From the NCBI GenBank assembly GCA_009392005.1, contig VFHL01000006.1, positions 74,671 through 138,670 on the forward strand: a stretch of DNA of 64,000 bases. Reading direction: 5' to 3'. Shown in pieces: positions 40,628 through 51,558 of the stretch; within the stretch, counting starts at the first letter, position 1; every line of letters begins with the position of its first letter. The notes under the pieces are model-generated. The model saw nothing but the letters and a program-made list of their open reading frames with translations. It was not told the DNA's origin and searched no databases. The position numbers and the translations under genes were made by a program. This stretch comes from SAR202 cluster bacterium. GTDB taxonomy: Bacteria > Chloroflexota > Dehalococcoidia > UBA6926 > VFHL01.

Positions 40628-41489
40628 TATCGTAACTGATAGCGTATCTGATATCCCTAAGGATATCGCAGAGAAATTGGGTATAACAGTCGTCCCCCTA
40701 AATCTTCATTTTGGTACGACAACCTATCTTGACAACATCGATTTAACTGCGGACGAGTTTTATGAACGGCTTCCAGATGCGAATCCTCTCCCTACTACCT
40801 CCCAACCATCCGCTGGCGCATTTGCAGATACATATCGTTCAGTTCTCGAAAACACCTCTGAAATCCTTTCTCTTCACGCTTCCTCAAAATTAAGTGGAAC
40901 TTATAACTCTGCTGTCCTCGGAAGAGAAGAATTACTACAAGAATTGGAAAATAATGGCAACAACAACCCGCTCCACACTATTGAGGTTATTGACACACAA
41001 TGGGTGTCGATGGCGCAGGGGCTCCTAGTGATTGCAGCCGCGGAAGCCGCTCAAGACGGTATGAACTTAAACGACCTGAAATCCCTAGTAAATGACCTCT
41101 CAAGCCGCACACATATTACAGCGGTTGTGGATACGTTAGAGTACTTAGCGCGAGGGGGCAGGCTCGGTAAAGCAGGTGCGTTTTTGGGATCAATTTTAAG
41201 TTTGAAACCAATCCTAAAAATTGAAGATGGTGAAGTTCAACCTGCCGGACGTGTTCGTTCAACAGCAAAGGCTCGACAACAACTACGAGAGAACGTAATA
41301 AACGCTGCTCCCGTCGAACGACTCGCTTTAGCGTATAGTACAACTCGAGACGTCGCTAATGAAATGGCTGCAGAATTGCAGCAACATGTAGTGTCAGGAG
41401 AGGTGATCCTTTATCAAATTGGTCCCGTAGTTGGAACACATGCAGGACCTGGGCTAATCGCAACTGCCTGGATTGACACAAAAGGCTAA
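40611..41489 (+). CDS. DegV family fatty-acid-binding protein
   Basis: SIVTDSVSDIPKDIAEKLGITVVPL...TSQPSAGAF...LARGGRLGKAGAFLGSILSLKPIL. Overlaps the YloV gene end by 17 nt. Confidence 0.95.
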   Translation: MKMTVSIVTDSVSDIPKDIAEKLGITVVPLNLHFGTTTYLDNIDLTADEFYERLPDANPLPTTSQPSAGAFADTYRSVLENTSEILSLHASSKLSGTYNSAVLGREELLQELENNGNNNPLHTIEVIDTQWVSMAQGLLVIAAAEAAQDGMNLNDLKSLVNDLSSRTHITAVVDTLEYLARGGRLGKAGAFLGSILSLKPILKIEDGEVQPAGRVRSTAKARQQLRENVINAAPVERLALAYSTTRDVANEMAAELQQHVVSGEVILYQIGPVVGTHAGPGLIATAWIDTKG

Positions 41490-41583
41490 CAATCCGAAAA
41501 ATTCTACACAAACCAAGAAAAAACGATACAACCTTTCTTTGCGGGAGAATATTTCGTATTGGCAACAGACTGCAGTACTTTAA

Positions 41584-44085
41584 ATGAATCAACGTATCGA
41601 ACAAAAGATCGAAGCTCTTCGCAAGATTCTTTTACATGAGAAAGAACGCGGCTATAGCGATGATGCCGTATTCGGCGGATTAGACAAGTTTTTCATCCAA
41701 TGGCTGGAAGATCCTGATATTGATCTTTATTTCACACAAACCGGCATGGTGATTCCATCGTATGCGAGTCTTAGCGGAACAGATCGACAAGATTGGGTCA
41801 CACAAGCAATTTCATTATTGGAACCACACAATCTGAAAACACCCGGACCAATCCCCTTGCATCATGCATCTAGTTCGATAGCACCCAAAAAAACCAATCA
41901 GGGTAAGAAAAAAACCACTCGCAAATCGACTGCCGATAAAGAAAATCTTCCAATCGCACTTGAGACGCCCTTGCCAACACTTCCAGGTATTAAAAAAGAA
42001 ACTCTTAATAAACTGGAGAAGATAGGGATCGCATCATATCGCGACGCGATCACCCACTATCCATATCGCCACAACGATTTTTCACATACTGTAACAATAT
42101 CTAGCCTTGTTGCTGGAATTGATCAAACAATTCATGTAATGGTGACTCACGCTGCGCAAAAGCAAATGGGCCGTAAGATGAGGGCGGCTGAAATTACTGC
42201 AACTGATAACACGGGAGAAATTCAAGTTATCTGGTTCAATCAACCCTATCTTGCACAAACATTCAAACCAGGAACACGCCTCGCGCTGAGCGGCAAGATC
42301 ACGCGCTTTCGTAATCGCCCGGTTTTAGAGAACCCCGAATATGACATCCTATCGAGCACCACCGGCACAATACACACTGGGCAGCTCGTACCAGTGTACC
42401 CACTTACAGAAGGGTTGACTCAAAGAACGACGCGACGAATTATTCGGCATGCATTGGAGAACTGTATTCCCAAGATCAAAGATTTTGTACCTCCCAAAAT
42501 AATCAATCGCCTTAATCTAAAAAACAGAAGTCAAGCCATTCAGCAATATCATTACCCGGACAATGAGATCACGAAGGAGCAGGCAAGGATACGACTCGCG
42601 TTCGATGAATTGCTTCTTTTACAATTAGGCGTTCTTGCGCGACGCCGAGATTGGCATGACCAAGAAGTCCGTCCCGCAATACCCACAAATCAACAATTGC
42701 TGCAAGATTTCCAAAAACTGCTTCCCTTCAATTTAACTAGTGACCAAGAAAAAACTCTCGATGAAATCCTTGAGGATATGGCTGACCAGAGGCCAATGAG
42801 CCGTCTCCTCCAAGGCGAAGTAGGTAGCGGGAAAACTGTTGTTGCTACGGCCGCGTCAATCATGGCCGCGGCAAATGGATATCAAGTCGCTCTTATGGCG
42901 CCTACCGAAGTACTCGCCGAACAGCACTTCCAAACGATTGCCAATATACTCAAACCTGCCTCTGATGGTAATGCCACAGATGATCCTTACCGCGGTTTTA
43001 GTAACTTGCTTGACCGACCATTACGTATTGCTTTACTTGTTGGAAGTCAAACAAAGAAGCAAAAGAAAACTCTCCAAACTTTAATCAAACGTGGGGACGT
43101 CGACATCGTAATTGGCACCCATACACTGATCCAAGATGAGGTTGGATTTGCGAACTTGGGATTGGCAATTGTAGATGAACAACAAAGATTTGGGGTCAAT
43201 CAACGTGCAGCGTTACGGAAAAAGGGTCAGGACATCCCACACCTTTTGGTAATGACGGCCACACCAATCCCGCGCACCCTTGCATTGACAATGTATGGCG
43301 ACCTCGACATCTCAACAATCAGTGAACTGCCGTCGGATCGGCAGGAAATTAAAACCCGTGCACTTAAGGGTAACCAACGAAAAGCAGCATATGATTTTAT
43401 ACGTAATCAAGTTCAAGAGGGGCGACAAGGATTTATAATCTGTCCCCTCGTTGAAGAATCAGAAGTGATCGAAGCACGTGCAGCGGTTGCAGAACACGAA
43501 CGTCTTTCACAAGAAATTTTCCCTGAATTCCATTTAGGCCTACTTCATGGGCGAATGAAACCTCAGGAAAAAGATGCTGTTTTAAAACAATTTCGTGACG
43601 GCGAAATCAACGTATTGGTTTCCACTGCCGTCGTTGAAGTTGGAATCGATGTTCCGAATGCCACTGTCATGTTAGTCGACGGAGCAGATCGATTCGGATT
43701 ATCTCAACTTCATCAATACCGTGGTCGTGTGGGCCGCGGACAACACCAAAGTTACTGTATGTTTCTCTCCGAATCATCGTCTTCAGATGTAGCGCAAAGA
43801 CTTGAGACCATCGAACACACATTAGACGGATTTCAATTAGCGGAAGCCGATCTTCAGCTCCGAGGCCCCGGTGAATTTTTTGGTACTAGGCAAAGTGGTT
43901 CCATAGACCTGAAATTAGCGAAACCATCAGACACAGAACTCCTCACCAATGCACGTGAAGAAGCGCACCTCATGTACCAAGATGACCCCGACCTCGAAAA
44001 ACCAGAACATGCTTCCCTTAAAGAGGAAGTAACGCTCTTTTGGCAAGGAACTGACGAGGCGCCAATTGACACAAATGGATCATGA
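41584..44085 (+). CDS. recG: ATP-dependent DNA helicase RecG
   Basis: RLLQGEVGSGKTVVA, VDEQQRFGV, TATPIPRTLALTMYGDLDIS, STAVVEVGIDVPNA, HQYRGRVGRG. Confidence 0.97.
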   Translation: MNQRIEQKIEALRKILLHEKERGYSDDAVFGGLDKFFIQWLEDPDIDLYFTQTGMVIPSYASLSGTDRQDWVTQAISLLEPHNLKTPGPIPLHHASSSIAPKKTNQGKKKTTRKSTADKENLPIALETPLPTLPGIKKETLNKLEKIGIASYRDAITHYPYRHNDFSHTVTISSLVAGIDQTIHVMVTHAAQKQMGRKMRAAEITATDNTGEIQVIWFNQPYLAQTFKPGTRLALSGKITRFRNRPVLENPEYDILSSTTGTIHTGQLVPVYPLTEGLTQRTTRRIIRHALENCIPKIKDFVPPKIINRLNLKNRSQAIQQYHYPDNEITKEQARIRLAFDELLLLQLGVLARRRDWHDQEVRPAIPTNQQLLQDFQKLLPFNLTSDQEKTLDEILEDMADQRPMSRLLQGEVGSGKTVVATAASIMAAANGYQVALMAPTEVLAEQHFQTIANILKPASDGNATDDPYRGFSNLLDRPLRIALLVGSQTKKQKKTLQTLIKRGDVDIVIGTHTLIQDEVGFANLGLAIVDEQQRFGVNQRAALRKKGQDIPHLLVMTATPIPRTLALTMYGDLDISTISELPSDRQEIKTRALKGNQRKAAYDFIRNQVQEGRQGFIICPLVEESEVIEARAAVAEHERLSQEIFPEFHLGLLHGRMKPQEKDAVLKQFRDGEINVLVSTAVVEVGIDVPNATVMLVDGADRFGLSQLHQYRGRVGRGQHQSYCMFLSESSSSDVAQRLETIEHTLDGFQLAEADLQLRGPGEFFGTRQSGSIDLKLAKPSDTELLTNAREEAHLMYQDDPDLEKPEHASLKEEVTLFWQGTDEAPIDTNGS

Positions 44086-44105
44086 ACGTTCACTAAGCAA
44101 TGTTA

Positions 44106-44918
44106 TCAACGCCCGGTAAACTTAGGGTCTCTTTTCTCCATGAATGCACTAGCTGCTTCTTTACTGTCTTGCGACCCAAAAGTTATTTGTTCTGCCAAAA
44201 GACCGAATTCTAACGAGGTATTGAGAGATGTCCACAGATGACGGTTAATGGTCATCTTCGTTAAGCGAATCGCAAGCGTAGGCCCGTTCGCTAATTCATG
44301 CGCAAACTCCATCGCCTCATGCAATAATTGATCGGCCGGCACAACACGATTCACGAGACCAATTTTACTCGCTTCATCTGCATTGAGTAACCGCCCAGAC
44401 ATTAACAACTCCTTTGCACGATGTGGCCCAATGAGATACGGCCATATCACCGCACCTCCATCACCCGCTACCAAACCTGCTCGAACATGAGTATCACCGA
44501 TACGTGCTCTGTCAGATGCAAAAATCACATCAGACATCAAAGCTAGGGTGGCTCCTAAACCTGCAGCCACACCATTCACGGCTGCTATGATTGGAACCTC
44601 GCAATTTAGGAATTTCTGGATAAGATGCTTCGGACTCCGCAGTAAATCCATTGGAGACCGCGGTTCCGGTGTTGTTCCTTCGGCGAAGTTCGCAATTGAT
44701 TTCACATCGCCTCCGGATGAGAAGCCGCGCCCCGCTCCCGTAAGCACCACCGCATTGATTTCTTCGCTGACACCAACCTCAGTCAAAAAATCTTCCATTG
44801 CCTCATGCAAACCATCCCCAATTGCATTAAGAGTTTCAGGGCGATTTAGCGTCGCCAAAGCTACTTTATCTTCTACTTCAATCGACAAGTGACGATCCTC
44901 ATATTTACTGTAATCCAT
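44106..44918 (-). CDS. Enoyl-CoA hydratase/isomerase family protein
   Basis: LTGAGRGFSSGGDVKSI; AAVNGVAAGLGATLALMSDVIFAS; ATG at 44918 with RBS gaggag. Confidence 0.93.
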   Translation of the reverse strand: MDYSKYEDRHLSIEVEDKVALATLNRPETLNAIGDGLHEAMEDFLTEVGVSEEINAVVLTGAGRGFSSGGDVKSIANFAEGTTPEPRSPMDLLRSPKHLIQKFLNCEVPIIAAVNGVAAGLGATLALMSDVIFASDRARIGDTHVRAGLVAGDGGAVIWPYLIGPHRAKELLMSGRLLNADEASKIGLVNRVVPADQLLHEAMEFAHELANGPTLAIRLTKMTINRHLWTSLNTSLEFGLLAEQITFGSQDSKEAASAFMEKRDPKFTGR

Positions 44919-45077
44919 TACCACTCCTCGCTAAACCCAAACAATACCTGGTTGACACTAAAAATCTACAGCTTCAGTAGATATCTGCTGCACTATGCCT
45001 AATGAAACGCCCCGTAATTATAAACTTCCTACGGTCTGTGCGCGAAACCGCAAAGATACCTATATAATGGTCGGATC

Positions 45078-46736
45078 ATGTTAGCAGAAGATATACGGAT
45101 TTTAGTCCAAAACGCCCTCCTAGAATCTCAAAAAGCAGGGAAATTACCTACCGTTACGATTGATGATTACGGAATCGAGCGACCCCAGGATCCTCAGCAC
45201 GGAGATTACGCTACCGGTCTGCCTATGAAAATGGCACGAACTGCACGCATGAATCCCATGGAAATAGCTAAGATTCTCGTGGGTTTCATCCCAGATCAAG
45301 ATGAAATATCAAACGTAAACGTAGCCCCCCCGGGATTCATCAATTTCACGCTCTCCGCTGAATGGCTACGAGATCAAATACAGAACATTCTGGTGCAAGG
45401 GATGGATTTTGGAAACTCAACTATCGGGCAAGGTCAGAAAGTACAAATCGAATACGTCAGCGTTAACCCAACGGGACCAATACACGTGGGGCATGGACGA
45501 GTCGCTGTCATCGGAAGCGCTTTGGCGATGGCTCTCGATGCAGCAGGCTTTAACGTCCAACGAGAATATTATGTGAATGATGGTGGAAACCAGATGGAAC
45601 TATTCAACTCATCACTTTGGGCCCGATACCAGCAAGAATTAGATGTACCAGCTGAAATGCCAGAAAATGGCTATATCGGTGAATACGTATCTGAACTAGC
45701 GAGAGATCTCATTGAGGCGCACGGCCAAAAGTTCCTTGACCTACCAGGAGATCAAGCATCTAAAGAATTAGGCAAAATTGGGATGGACAAAGCTCTCGAT
45801 CAAATCAAACGGGACCTCGAACGCTTAAATGTGACATTCGACGAATGGTTCAGTGAACTCAGCCTTTTTTCTGATAACACATACGATACTTCAATGAACA
45901 CTCTTAGAGAACAAGGGTATGTAATGGAAAAGGAAGGGGCACTCTGGTTTGAATCAACTGCCCTCGGAGATGATCGAGACAATGTACTAGTCCGTAGTAG
46001 TGGAGTTCCGACGTATTTTGCAGCTGACATGGCATATCACTACAACAAATTCGGTATTCGCAAATTCGACCGAGTCATTGATGTCTGGGGCGCCGACCAC
46101 CAAGGGCATGTCCCTCGCATGAAAGCTGCAGTGGAAGCATTGGGATATGACCCAGAAAAACTAGACGTAATAACCGTCCAGTTAGTGACGCTGAAACGAA
46201 GTGAGGAATTACTACGTTTATCTAAACGGCGTGGCGAAATCATCACTCTTTCAGAATTATTAGATGATGTTGGACCGGATGCCTGCCGTTATTTTTTCCT
46301 GATACGCTCAGCTAATACACAGATGGAATTTGATCTTGATCTGGCTAAAAAAGAAGCCCCTGATAACCCCGTATTCTATATCCAATATGCACATGCACGC
46401 ATCGCAAGCATTCAAAGAACTGCTGACGAGGGAAACCTATCATCCGAGGGAGCAAAACTATCTTTACTAGTTGAGCCGATCGAATTAAGCCTGATCCGGA
46501 AAATGCTCCAACTACCTGAAGTTATAAACACGGTTGCCGTGACACTTTCACCGCATAGTTTAGCCCATTACGCTCAAGAACTGGCAACGCTATTCCATGA
46601 TTTTTATACCCAATGTCGAGTAATCACTGATGACCGTGAATTGACTGCATCACGATTGTTACTCGTAGAAGCAACTCGCCTTGTATTAGCGAAAACGCTT
46701 TCATTAATGGGGATGACCATCCCTGATCGAATGTAA
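45078..46736 (+). CDS. argS: Arginyl-tRNA synthetase
   Basis: EYVSVNPTGPIHVGHGRVAVIG; VWGADHQGHVPRMKAAVEALGYD; LLRLSKRRGEIITL. Confidence 0.97.
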   Translation: MLAEDIRILVQNALLESQKAGKLPTVTIDDYGIERPQDPQHGDYATGLPMKMARTARMNPMEIAKILVGFIPDQDEISNVNVAPPGFINFTLSAEWLRDQIQNILVQGMDFGNSTIGQGQKVQIEYVSVNPTGPIHVGHGRVAVIGSALAMALDAAGFNVQREYYVNDGGNQMELFNSSLWARYQQELDVPAEMPENGYIGEYVSELARDLIEAHGQKFLDLPGDQASKELGKIGMDKALDQIKRDLERLNVTFDEWFSELSLFSDNTYDTSMNTLREQGYVMEKEGALWFESTALGDDRDNVLVRSSGVPTYFAADMAYHYNKFGIRKFDRVIDVWGADHQGHVPRMKAAVEALGYDPEKLDVITVQLVTLKRSEELLRLSKRRGEIITLSELLDDVGPDACRYFFLIRSANTQMEFDLDLAKKEAPDNPVFYIQYAHARIASIQRTADEGNLSSEGAKLSLLVEPIELSLIRKMLQLPEVINTVAVTLSPHSLAHYAQELATLFHDFYTQCRVITDDRELTASRLLLVEATRLVLAKTLSLMGMTIPDRM

Positions 46737-46759
46737 ATAGAAAAACCCCTGTAGACGTC

Positions 46760-47902
46760 CTAACCCCGTTCCGATAATGGGACGTATTCCAAGTCCATTG
46801 GCCCGGTATATTCCATTAGTGGCCGTATCAACATATTCCTCGAATATTGTTCAACGACATTTAATGTCCACCCAGGAATACGGCCTAATGCAAAAATAGA
46901 TATAAAGGTATCATCGGGAATATCAAGAAGATAATAAATTGACCCTGCAAAAAAATCGACGTTTACATGTATCCCTTTAGCTTGATATGGCTTCATCGCC
47001 TCCTGCAAATGAGACAGAATTTCAAACCATTGGGGCTGCCCCTTAGCGTCACCCAATTTTTGTGACCTATCTCTCAAATGACCAGCTCGGGGATCTTCTG
47101 CCTTGTAAACACGATGTCCAAATCCCATCACACGCCCACCATTGTCCAACAAATTCCGAGCGTATTCATCTGCATTTTCTGGGGAACCAATCTCCTCAGA
47201 CATCGTCATAACTTCTTCGGCCGCCCCACCATGAGCCGGACCTTTCAAAGCTCCGACACCAGCTACTACGGCCGAGTGAAGATCACTATTTGTTGATGCA
47301 ACAACTCGAGCAGTAAATGCAGATGCATTCGCACCGTGCTCAGCATGCAAAATGAAATCAACATCCATTAATTTCGTTTCTTCTTCTGTCGGTTCCTTGC
47401 CAAACAGCATGTAGAGGAAATTCCCTGCATGTGTCAAATTCGGATTCGGTTCAACAGGTTCCAGACCTTTGCGTATACGGTCATGAGCAGCAACAATCGT
47501 AGGAGCTTTCGCTGTTAGCCGGAGCCCTTTACGAATAGTTGCCTCAATAGAATTGTCACGCACATCGGGATCAAACGCCGCCAGTGCCGAGATTGCTGTC
47601 CGCAAAACATCCATCGGATGCGCATCTTTCACCTGCGAGATAATCTCTAAAACAGGCGCCGGAATAGTTCTATCATGGCGTAATTCTCGGTCAAACGTGT
47701 TCAGTTCGTCTGAATTGGGTAATGTTTCCTTCAGTAATAAATGAACGACTTCCTCAAATGAAGATTTTTCTGCCAAATCATGAATGTTATACCCACGATA
47801 GAGGAGCTTCCCTACTTCTCCATCAATGAAACATGATTCCGTACGATCCAGATAAACTCCGGATAGCCCTCTTTTTAACTCGATGCCACTCGCATCTGGC
47901 AT
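46760..47902 (-). CDS. Citrate synthase
   Basis: LLYRGYNIHDLAEKSSFEEVVHLLL; HAEHGANASAFTARVVAST; GFGHRVYKAEDPRA. Confidence 0.96.
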   Translation of the reverse strand: MPDASGIELKRGLSGVYLDRTESCFIDGEVGKLLYRGYNIHDLAEKSSFEEVVHLLLKETLPNSDELNTFDRELRHDRTIPAPVLEIISQVKDAHPMDVLRTAISALAAFDPDVRDNSIEATIRKGLRLTAKAPTIVAAHDRIRKGLEPVEPNPNLTHAGNFLYMLFGKEPTEEETKLMDVDFILHAEHGANASAFTARVVASTNSDLHSAVVAGVGALKGPAHGGAAEEVMTMSEEIGSPENADEYARNLLDNGGRVMGFGHRVYKAEDPRAGHLRDRSQKLGDAKGQPQWFEILSHLQEAMKPYQAKGIHVNVDFFAGSIYYLLDIPDDTFISIFALGRIPGWTLNVVEQYSRNMLIRPLMEYTGPMDLEYVPLSERG

Positions 47903-48205
47903 ATTAACCTCCTAGGATTCCTTTAATCATATGAAAAGATCCTTCATTAATGAATCTCGGCTACGATTCTACCATTGAGCATGAAACTGAACAATATATT
48001 TTATAATTACAATTCAGAGATAACCGTGTTTTTCGGAAGATTTTATCCTTTTATCGTCAAGCTGTTGTTAACAAAAACTCCCTAATTTCCTTTTGTTATT
48101 CAATACATATTCTTCTGAATTAAGTATAAATTTAAGAAGTCCATTTTAGATATTCGCAGGTCTTTTGACTTTACTTATTTTTGAATCAAAATATCTTCTT
48201 ATTTT

Positions 48206-48355
48206 TCAATGATATTCAGCAATTGTAGATTCTGTGAACATCTTTTCAAAAAGCTGAAGAACGTTCAAACCCACCAAAACAATCCCTATCATTGATGCAA
48301 ACATGAGCAAGATATAACTGAACCAGTATCGCTGGTTTATTGACTGAGGTAACAT
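48206..48355 (-). CDS. Possible 49-aa single-TM protein
   Basis: Hand-read ORF MLPQSINQRYWFSYILLMFASMIGIVLVGLNVLQLFEKMFTESTIAEYH*, below the track's length cutoff; no clear Shine-Dalgarno. Confidence 0.3.
   Translation of the reverse strand: MLPQSINQRYWFSYILLMFASMIGIVLVGLNVLQLFEKMFTESTIAEYH
48319..48339 (+). promoter_or_regulatory. Hairpin in proS leader
   Basis: TGAACCAG-TATCG-CTGGTTTA, 8-bp stem with one G-U, ending 22 nt before the proS ATG. Confidence 0.35.
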
Positions 48356-48361
48356 TAGAAC

Positions 48362-50071
48362 ATGAAAATCTCTAATCTATTCGGGAAAACCTTGCGTGAC
48401 GATCCCTCTGAAGCTGAAACAGCAGGCCACAAGCTACTGTTGAAGGCTGGCTTTGTCCAACCTTTAGCATCTGGGATCTACAGTTACATGCCAATTGCAT
48501 TACGAAGCTTACAAAAAATCGAAGCAATCATACGTGAAGAAATGAATGCAGCCAACGGTCAGGAAGTATTGTTACCAGTGTTACAACCTACAGAATACTG
48601 GGAGAGGAGTGGACGTGAAGAGGTCATGGGTTCGGTTCTATTCCACCTCCGAGACCGGCGAGATCGACCACTTGTACTCGGGCCAACACATGAAGAAGTT
48701 ATCACCGATCTGGTACAAAGGATAGTGAGTAGCTATCGTGATTTACCGGTCACTCTGTACCAGATACAAACAAAATTCCGTGACGAAGCGCGACCACGGG
48801 CAGGATTGATCAGGGTACGTGAATTCGCGATGAAAGATGCATACAGTTTTCACGCTACTCAAGAGAGCCTAGACGAAGGATACAAAAGAATCGTTGATGC
48901 CTACAAAAATATATTTTCCCGATGTGGCCTTGATATCGCTTTAGTAGAAGCTGACAGCGGAGCAATTGGGGGCAAAGATTCACAAGAGTTCATGGTGCTC
49001 ACGGCTACAGGAGAAGATGAACTGATTTTCTGTAATCAATGTAATTACGCTGCCAATCAAGAAAAAGCGGCCAGCATAAAACCCCCAGTAACCTCTAGTG
49101 AAAATCTGCCAATTGAAGAAGTTAGTACACCGAATATCGTGAGCATTACTGATCTAACCAAGTTCCTTGAAATCACAGCGGATCAAACAATTAAAGCTAT
49201 GATGTATGCCGCAGACAATGAGTTTGTCTTTGTTTCGATTCGCGGCGATCTTGAAGTTAATGAAGTTAAACTGAAGAACTTCTTGAAAGCAACCGACCTC
49301 CGTATCGCGACGGAACAAGAAGTTGCCACGTCTGGTGCTGTAGCGGGATTCGCTTCGGCAGTCGGTCTGTCAAAAATTCGCCATATCGCAGATGACTCAA
49401 TAAAAATCGGTGGAAATTTTGTGGCTGGCGCAAATAAGAAGGACACTCATTTAAAAAATGTGAACTACCCAAGAGATTTTGATGCAGACGAAATAATTGA
49501 TATTGCCACAGCAGAAGAGGGACATCAATGCACCAATTGCGATGGTAAATTAACAGTCAGAAGAGGCATTGAGGCGGGTCATGTATTCAAAGTTGGTCAA
49601 GGATATAGCGAAACATTTAATAGCACATTCTTAGATAAGGACGGAGTAGAAAAACCAACGATTATGGGTTGTTATGGTATAGGAGTCGGCCGTATTTTGG
49701 GTGCCGCCATTGAACAACACCATGATGAGCGAGGGATCGTTTTCCCTCCATCCATCGCTCCATACCAAATACACTTAGTTGGTTTGAACATGGAAAATGA
49801 AAGCGTATCTTCCACTGCAAATAAAATTTACACCGATTTACAATCATCTGGATATGAAGTTATTTACGATGACCGTGAAGACAGTGCTGGAGTGAAATTT
49901 AATGACGCCGACCTTTTAGGTTTGCCCCTACGAGTAACGGTCAGCCCACGGACATTGAAGCAGAATGCCGTCGAAATCAAAGAAAGAACAGAAGAGCCCA
50001 AAGACGCAAAAACAGTACAGATTGACAAAATGATGCCTATAATTGAACAGATAATCAGTGAATGGCGTTAA
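48362..50071 (+). CDS. proS: Prolyl-tRNA synthetase (bacterial type with editing insertion)
   Basis: SEAETAGHKLLLKAGFVQPLASGIYSYMPIALR; VLGPTHEEVITDL; FRDEARPRAGLIRVREFAMKDAYSF. Confidence 0.97.
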   Translation: MKISNLFGKTLRDDPSEAETAGHKLLLKAGFVQPLASGIYSYMPIALRSLQKIEAIIREEMNAANGQEVLLPVLQPTEYWERSGREEVMGSVLFHLRDRRDRPLVLGPTHEEVITDLVQRIVSSYRDLPVTLYQIQTKFRDEARPRAGLIRVREFAMKDAYSFHATQESLDEGYKRIVDAYKNIFSRCGLDIALVEADSGAIGGKDSQEFMVLTATGEDELIFCNQCNYAANQEKAASIKPPVTSSENLPIEEVSTPNIVSITDLTKFLEITADQTIKAMMYAADNEFVFVSIRGDLEVNEVKLKNFLKATDLRIATEQEVATSGAVAGFASAVGLSKIRHIADDSIKIGGNFVAGANKKDTHLKNVNYPRDFDADEIIDIATAEEGHQCTNCDGKLTVRRGIEAGHVFKVGQGYSETFNSTFLDKDGVEKPTIMGCYGIGVGRILGAAIEQHHDERGIVFPPSIAPYQIHLVGLNMENESVSSTANKIYTDLQSSGYEVIYDDREDSAGVKFNDADLLGLPLRVTVSPRTLKQNAVEIKERTEEPKDAKTVQIDKMMPIIEQIISEWR

Positions 50072-50249
50072 AGAATCCAGCCCCGTTACCTGAAAAAGAT
50101 TGATGATAGAAAAGCGTGGCTTCTCAATTCGAGTTAGGACCGGATTTTCTGCAAGAATTTCCTCACTTTAGACAAAACAATTCCGGATGTTCATACACAA
50201 ATCAAATTATCAAAATGCTCTGTAAAATAGCAGTGCAGAAAGAAGTCCG

Positions 50250-50984
50250 ATGTCAAATAATGTCGCAGCAATAACCGGCGGTGGCAAAGGAATTGGCAAA
50301 GCGATCGCGTTAGCGCTCGCAGAAAGAAATTGGACCATCGCAATATGCTACCGAACGAGTGAAGATGACGCGCTGGAAACGGTAAAAGATATAGAAAAAA
50401 AGGGATCGACCGGTATCGCTATCCGAAGCGACGTTTCCGATCCTAATTTGGCAACGCAATTTGTTGATGACGTTGAAAAAACATTCGGGCGCATTGATGC
50501 ACTGATTAACTGTGCTGGTCCTTACCATCGAGTCAATCTTTTTGATGAAACTAGCGACGGCTGGAATGCTATGTTCGATAACAACCTCCATCCTATCTTC
50601 TATTTGACTAAAGCCGTTGCCCCAGGAATGCGCGAACGACAATGGGGACGCATAATCAACTTCGGCGTCGTGAACGCCGACCGGATGATTGCGCAGCCAT
50701 ATATAACAGCTTATTCCATCGCTAAAGTTGGAGTGATTGGTTTAACGAAAACGCTCGCAAGAATGCTCGCTCCCGATGGGATCACCGTAAATTGCATCTC
50801 TCCAGGTTTTATTGATTCAGGGAGCGCGATATCCGACTCCTTGATTCAGATGAAAAACGAAATACCAGCCGGATACGTAGGATCAACTGATGACGTGGTG
50901 CATACCGCTCTCTACCTTTTGTCAGAAGAAGCAAAGTATGTAAATGGATCGAACATTCAAATAAGCGGTGCCTGGGGGATATAA
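50250..50984 (+). CDS. Short-chain dehydrogenase/reductase
   Basis: AAITGGGKGIGKAIALALAERNW; YSIAKVGVIGLTKTLA; VNCISPGFIDS. Confidence 0.93.
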   Translation: MSNNVAAITGGGKGIGKAIALALAERNWTIAICYRTSEDDALETVKDIEKKGSTGIAIRSDVSDPNLATQFVDDVEKTFGRIDALINCAGPYHRVNLFDETSDGWNAMFDNNLHPIFYLTKAVAPGMRERQWGRIINFGVVNADRMIAQPYITAYSIAKVGVIGLTKTLARMLAPDGITVNCISPGFIDSGSAISDSLIQMKNEIPAGYVGSTDDVVHTALYLLSEEAKYVNGSNIQISGAWGI

Positions 50985-51121
50985 CGATCTTTAACTACTT
51001 ATTCTGTTAGAGTATCTTACTTCGTGTTATAAGTGTATTGGTCCAGTTAAATTATTTTTCCACCTTACGTGCAACAATGAGAATCATGTCAACAAACTAA
51101 TAGAAAGCGTACAATGGATCT

Positions 51122-51484
51122 ATGACTACCAAAACACCGGATGACACAAGACAGCTTCCACCAGAAAATGTACGTTTGGAAGAAGATGGTGTGCATATCG
51201 AATGGCCGGATGAACATGAAGGATTTCATCCATACAGGTACTTACGTTCGGAATGCCCATGCGCACACTGCGTCGAAGAAATGACAGGACGCCGTATGGT
51301 CTTTCTAAATGATATCGAACCAGATGTTTTCGCCCTCGATTGGATTCAAATCGGAAATTATGCGATTTCATTTCTCTTCAGCGATGCACACGACACTGGG
51401 ATTTACACTTTTCAGCGCCTCAAAGAAATGTGCCAATGTGACATTCACGACAAAAACAGCGCCGGAACTGAACCATCTAATTAG
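51122..51484 (+). CDS. DUF971 domain protein (GBBH-like N-terminal fold)
   Basis: VHIEWPDEHEGFHPYRYLRSECPCAHCVEEMTGRR; FLFSDAHDTGIYTFQRLKEMC. Confidence 0.88.
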   Translation: MTTKTPDDTRQLPPENVRLEEDGVHIEWPDEHEGFHPYRYLRSECPCAHCVEEMTGRRMVFLNDIEPDVFALDWIQIGNYAISFLFSDAHDTGIYTFQRLKEMCQCDIHDKNSAGTEPSN

Positions 51485-51558
51485 TTGGGATATTGGGTAA
51501 CACGGCACCATGGAAGATCAGAAATCAAGACCTGATAGCAAAGTAATTGAGGATGAAT

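Noticed and set aside
48000-48361. T-box riboswitch upstream of proS
   Set aside because: No AGGGTGG-like T-box sequence or antiterminator seen in the leader.
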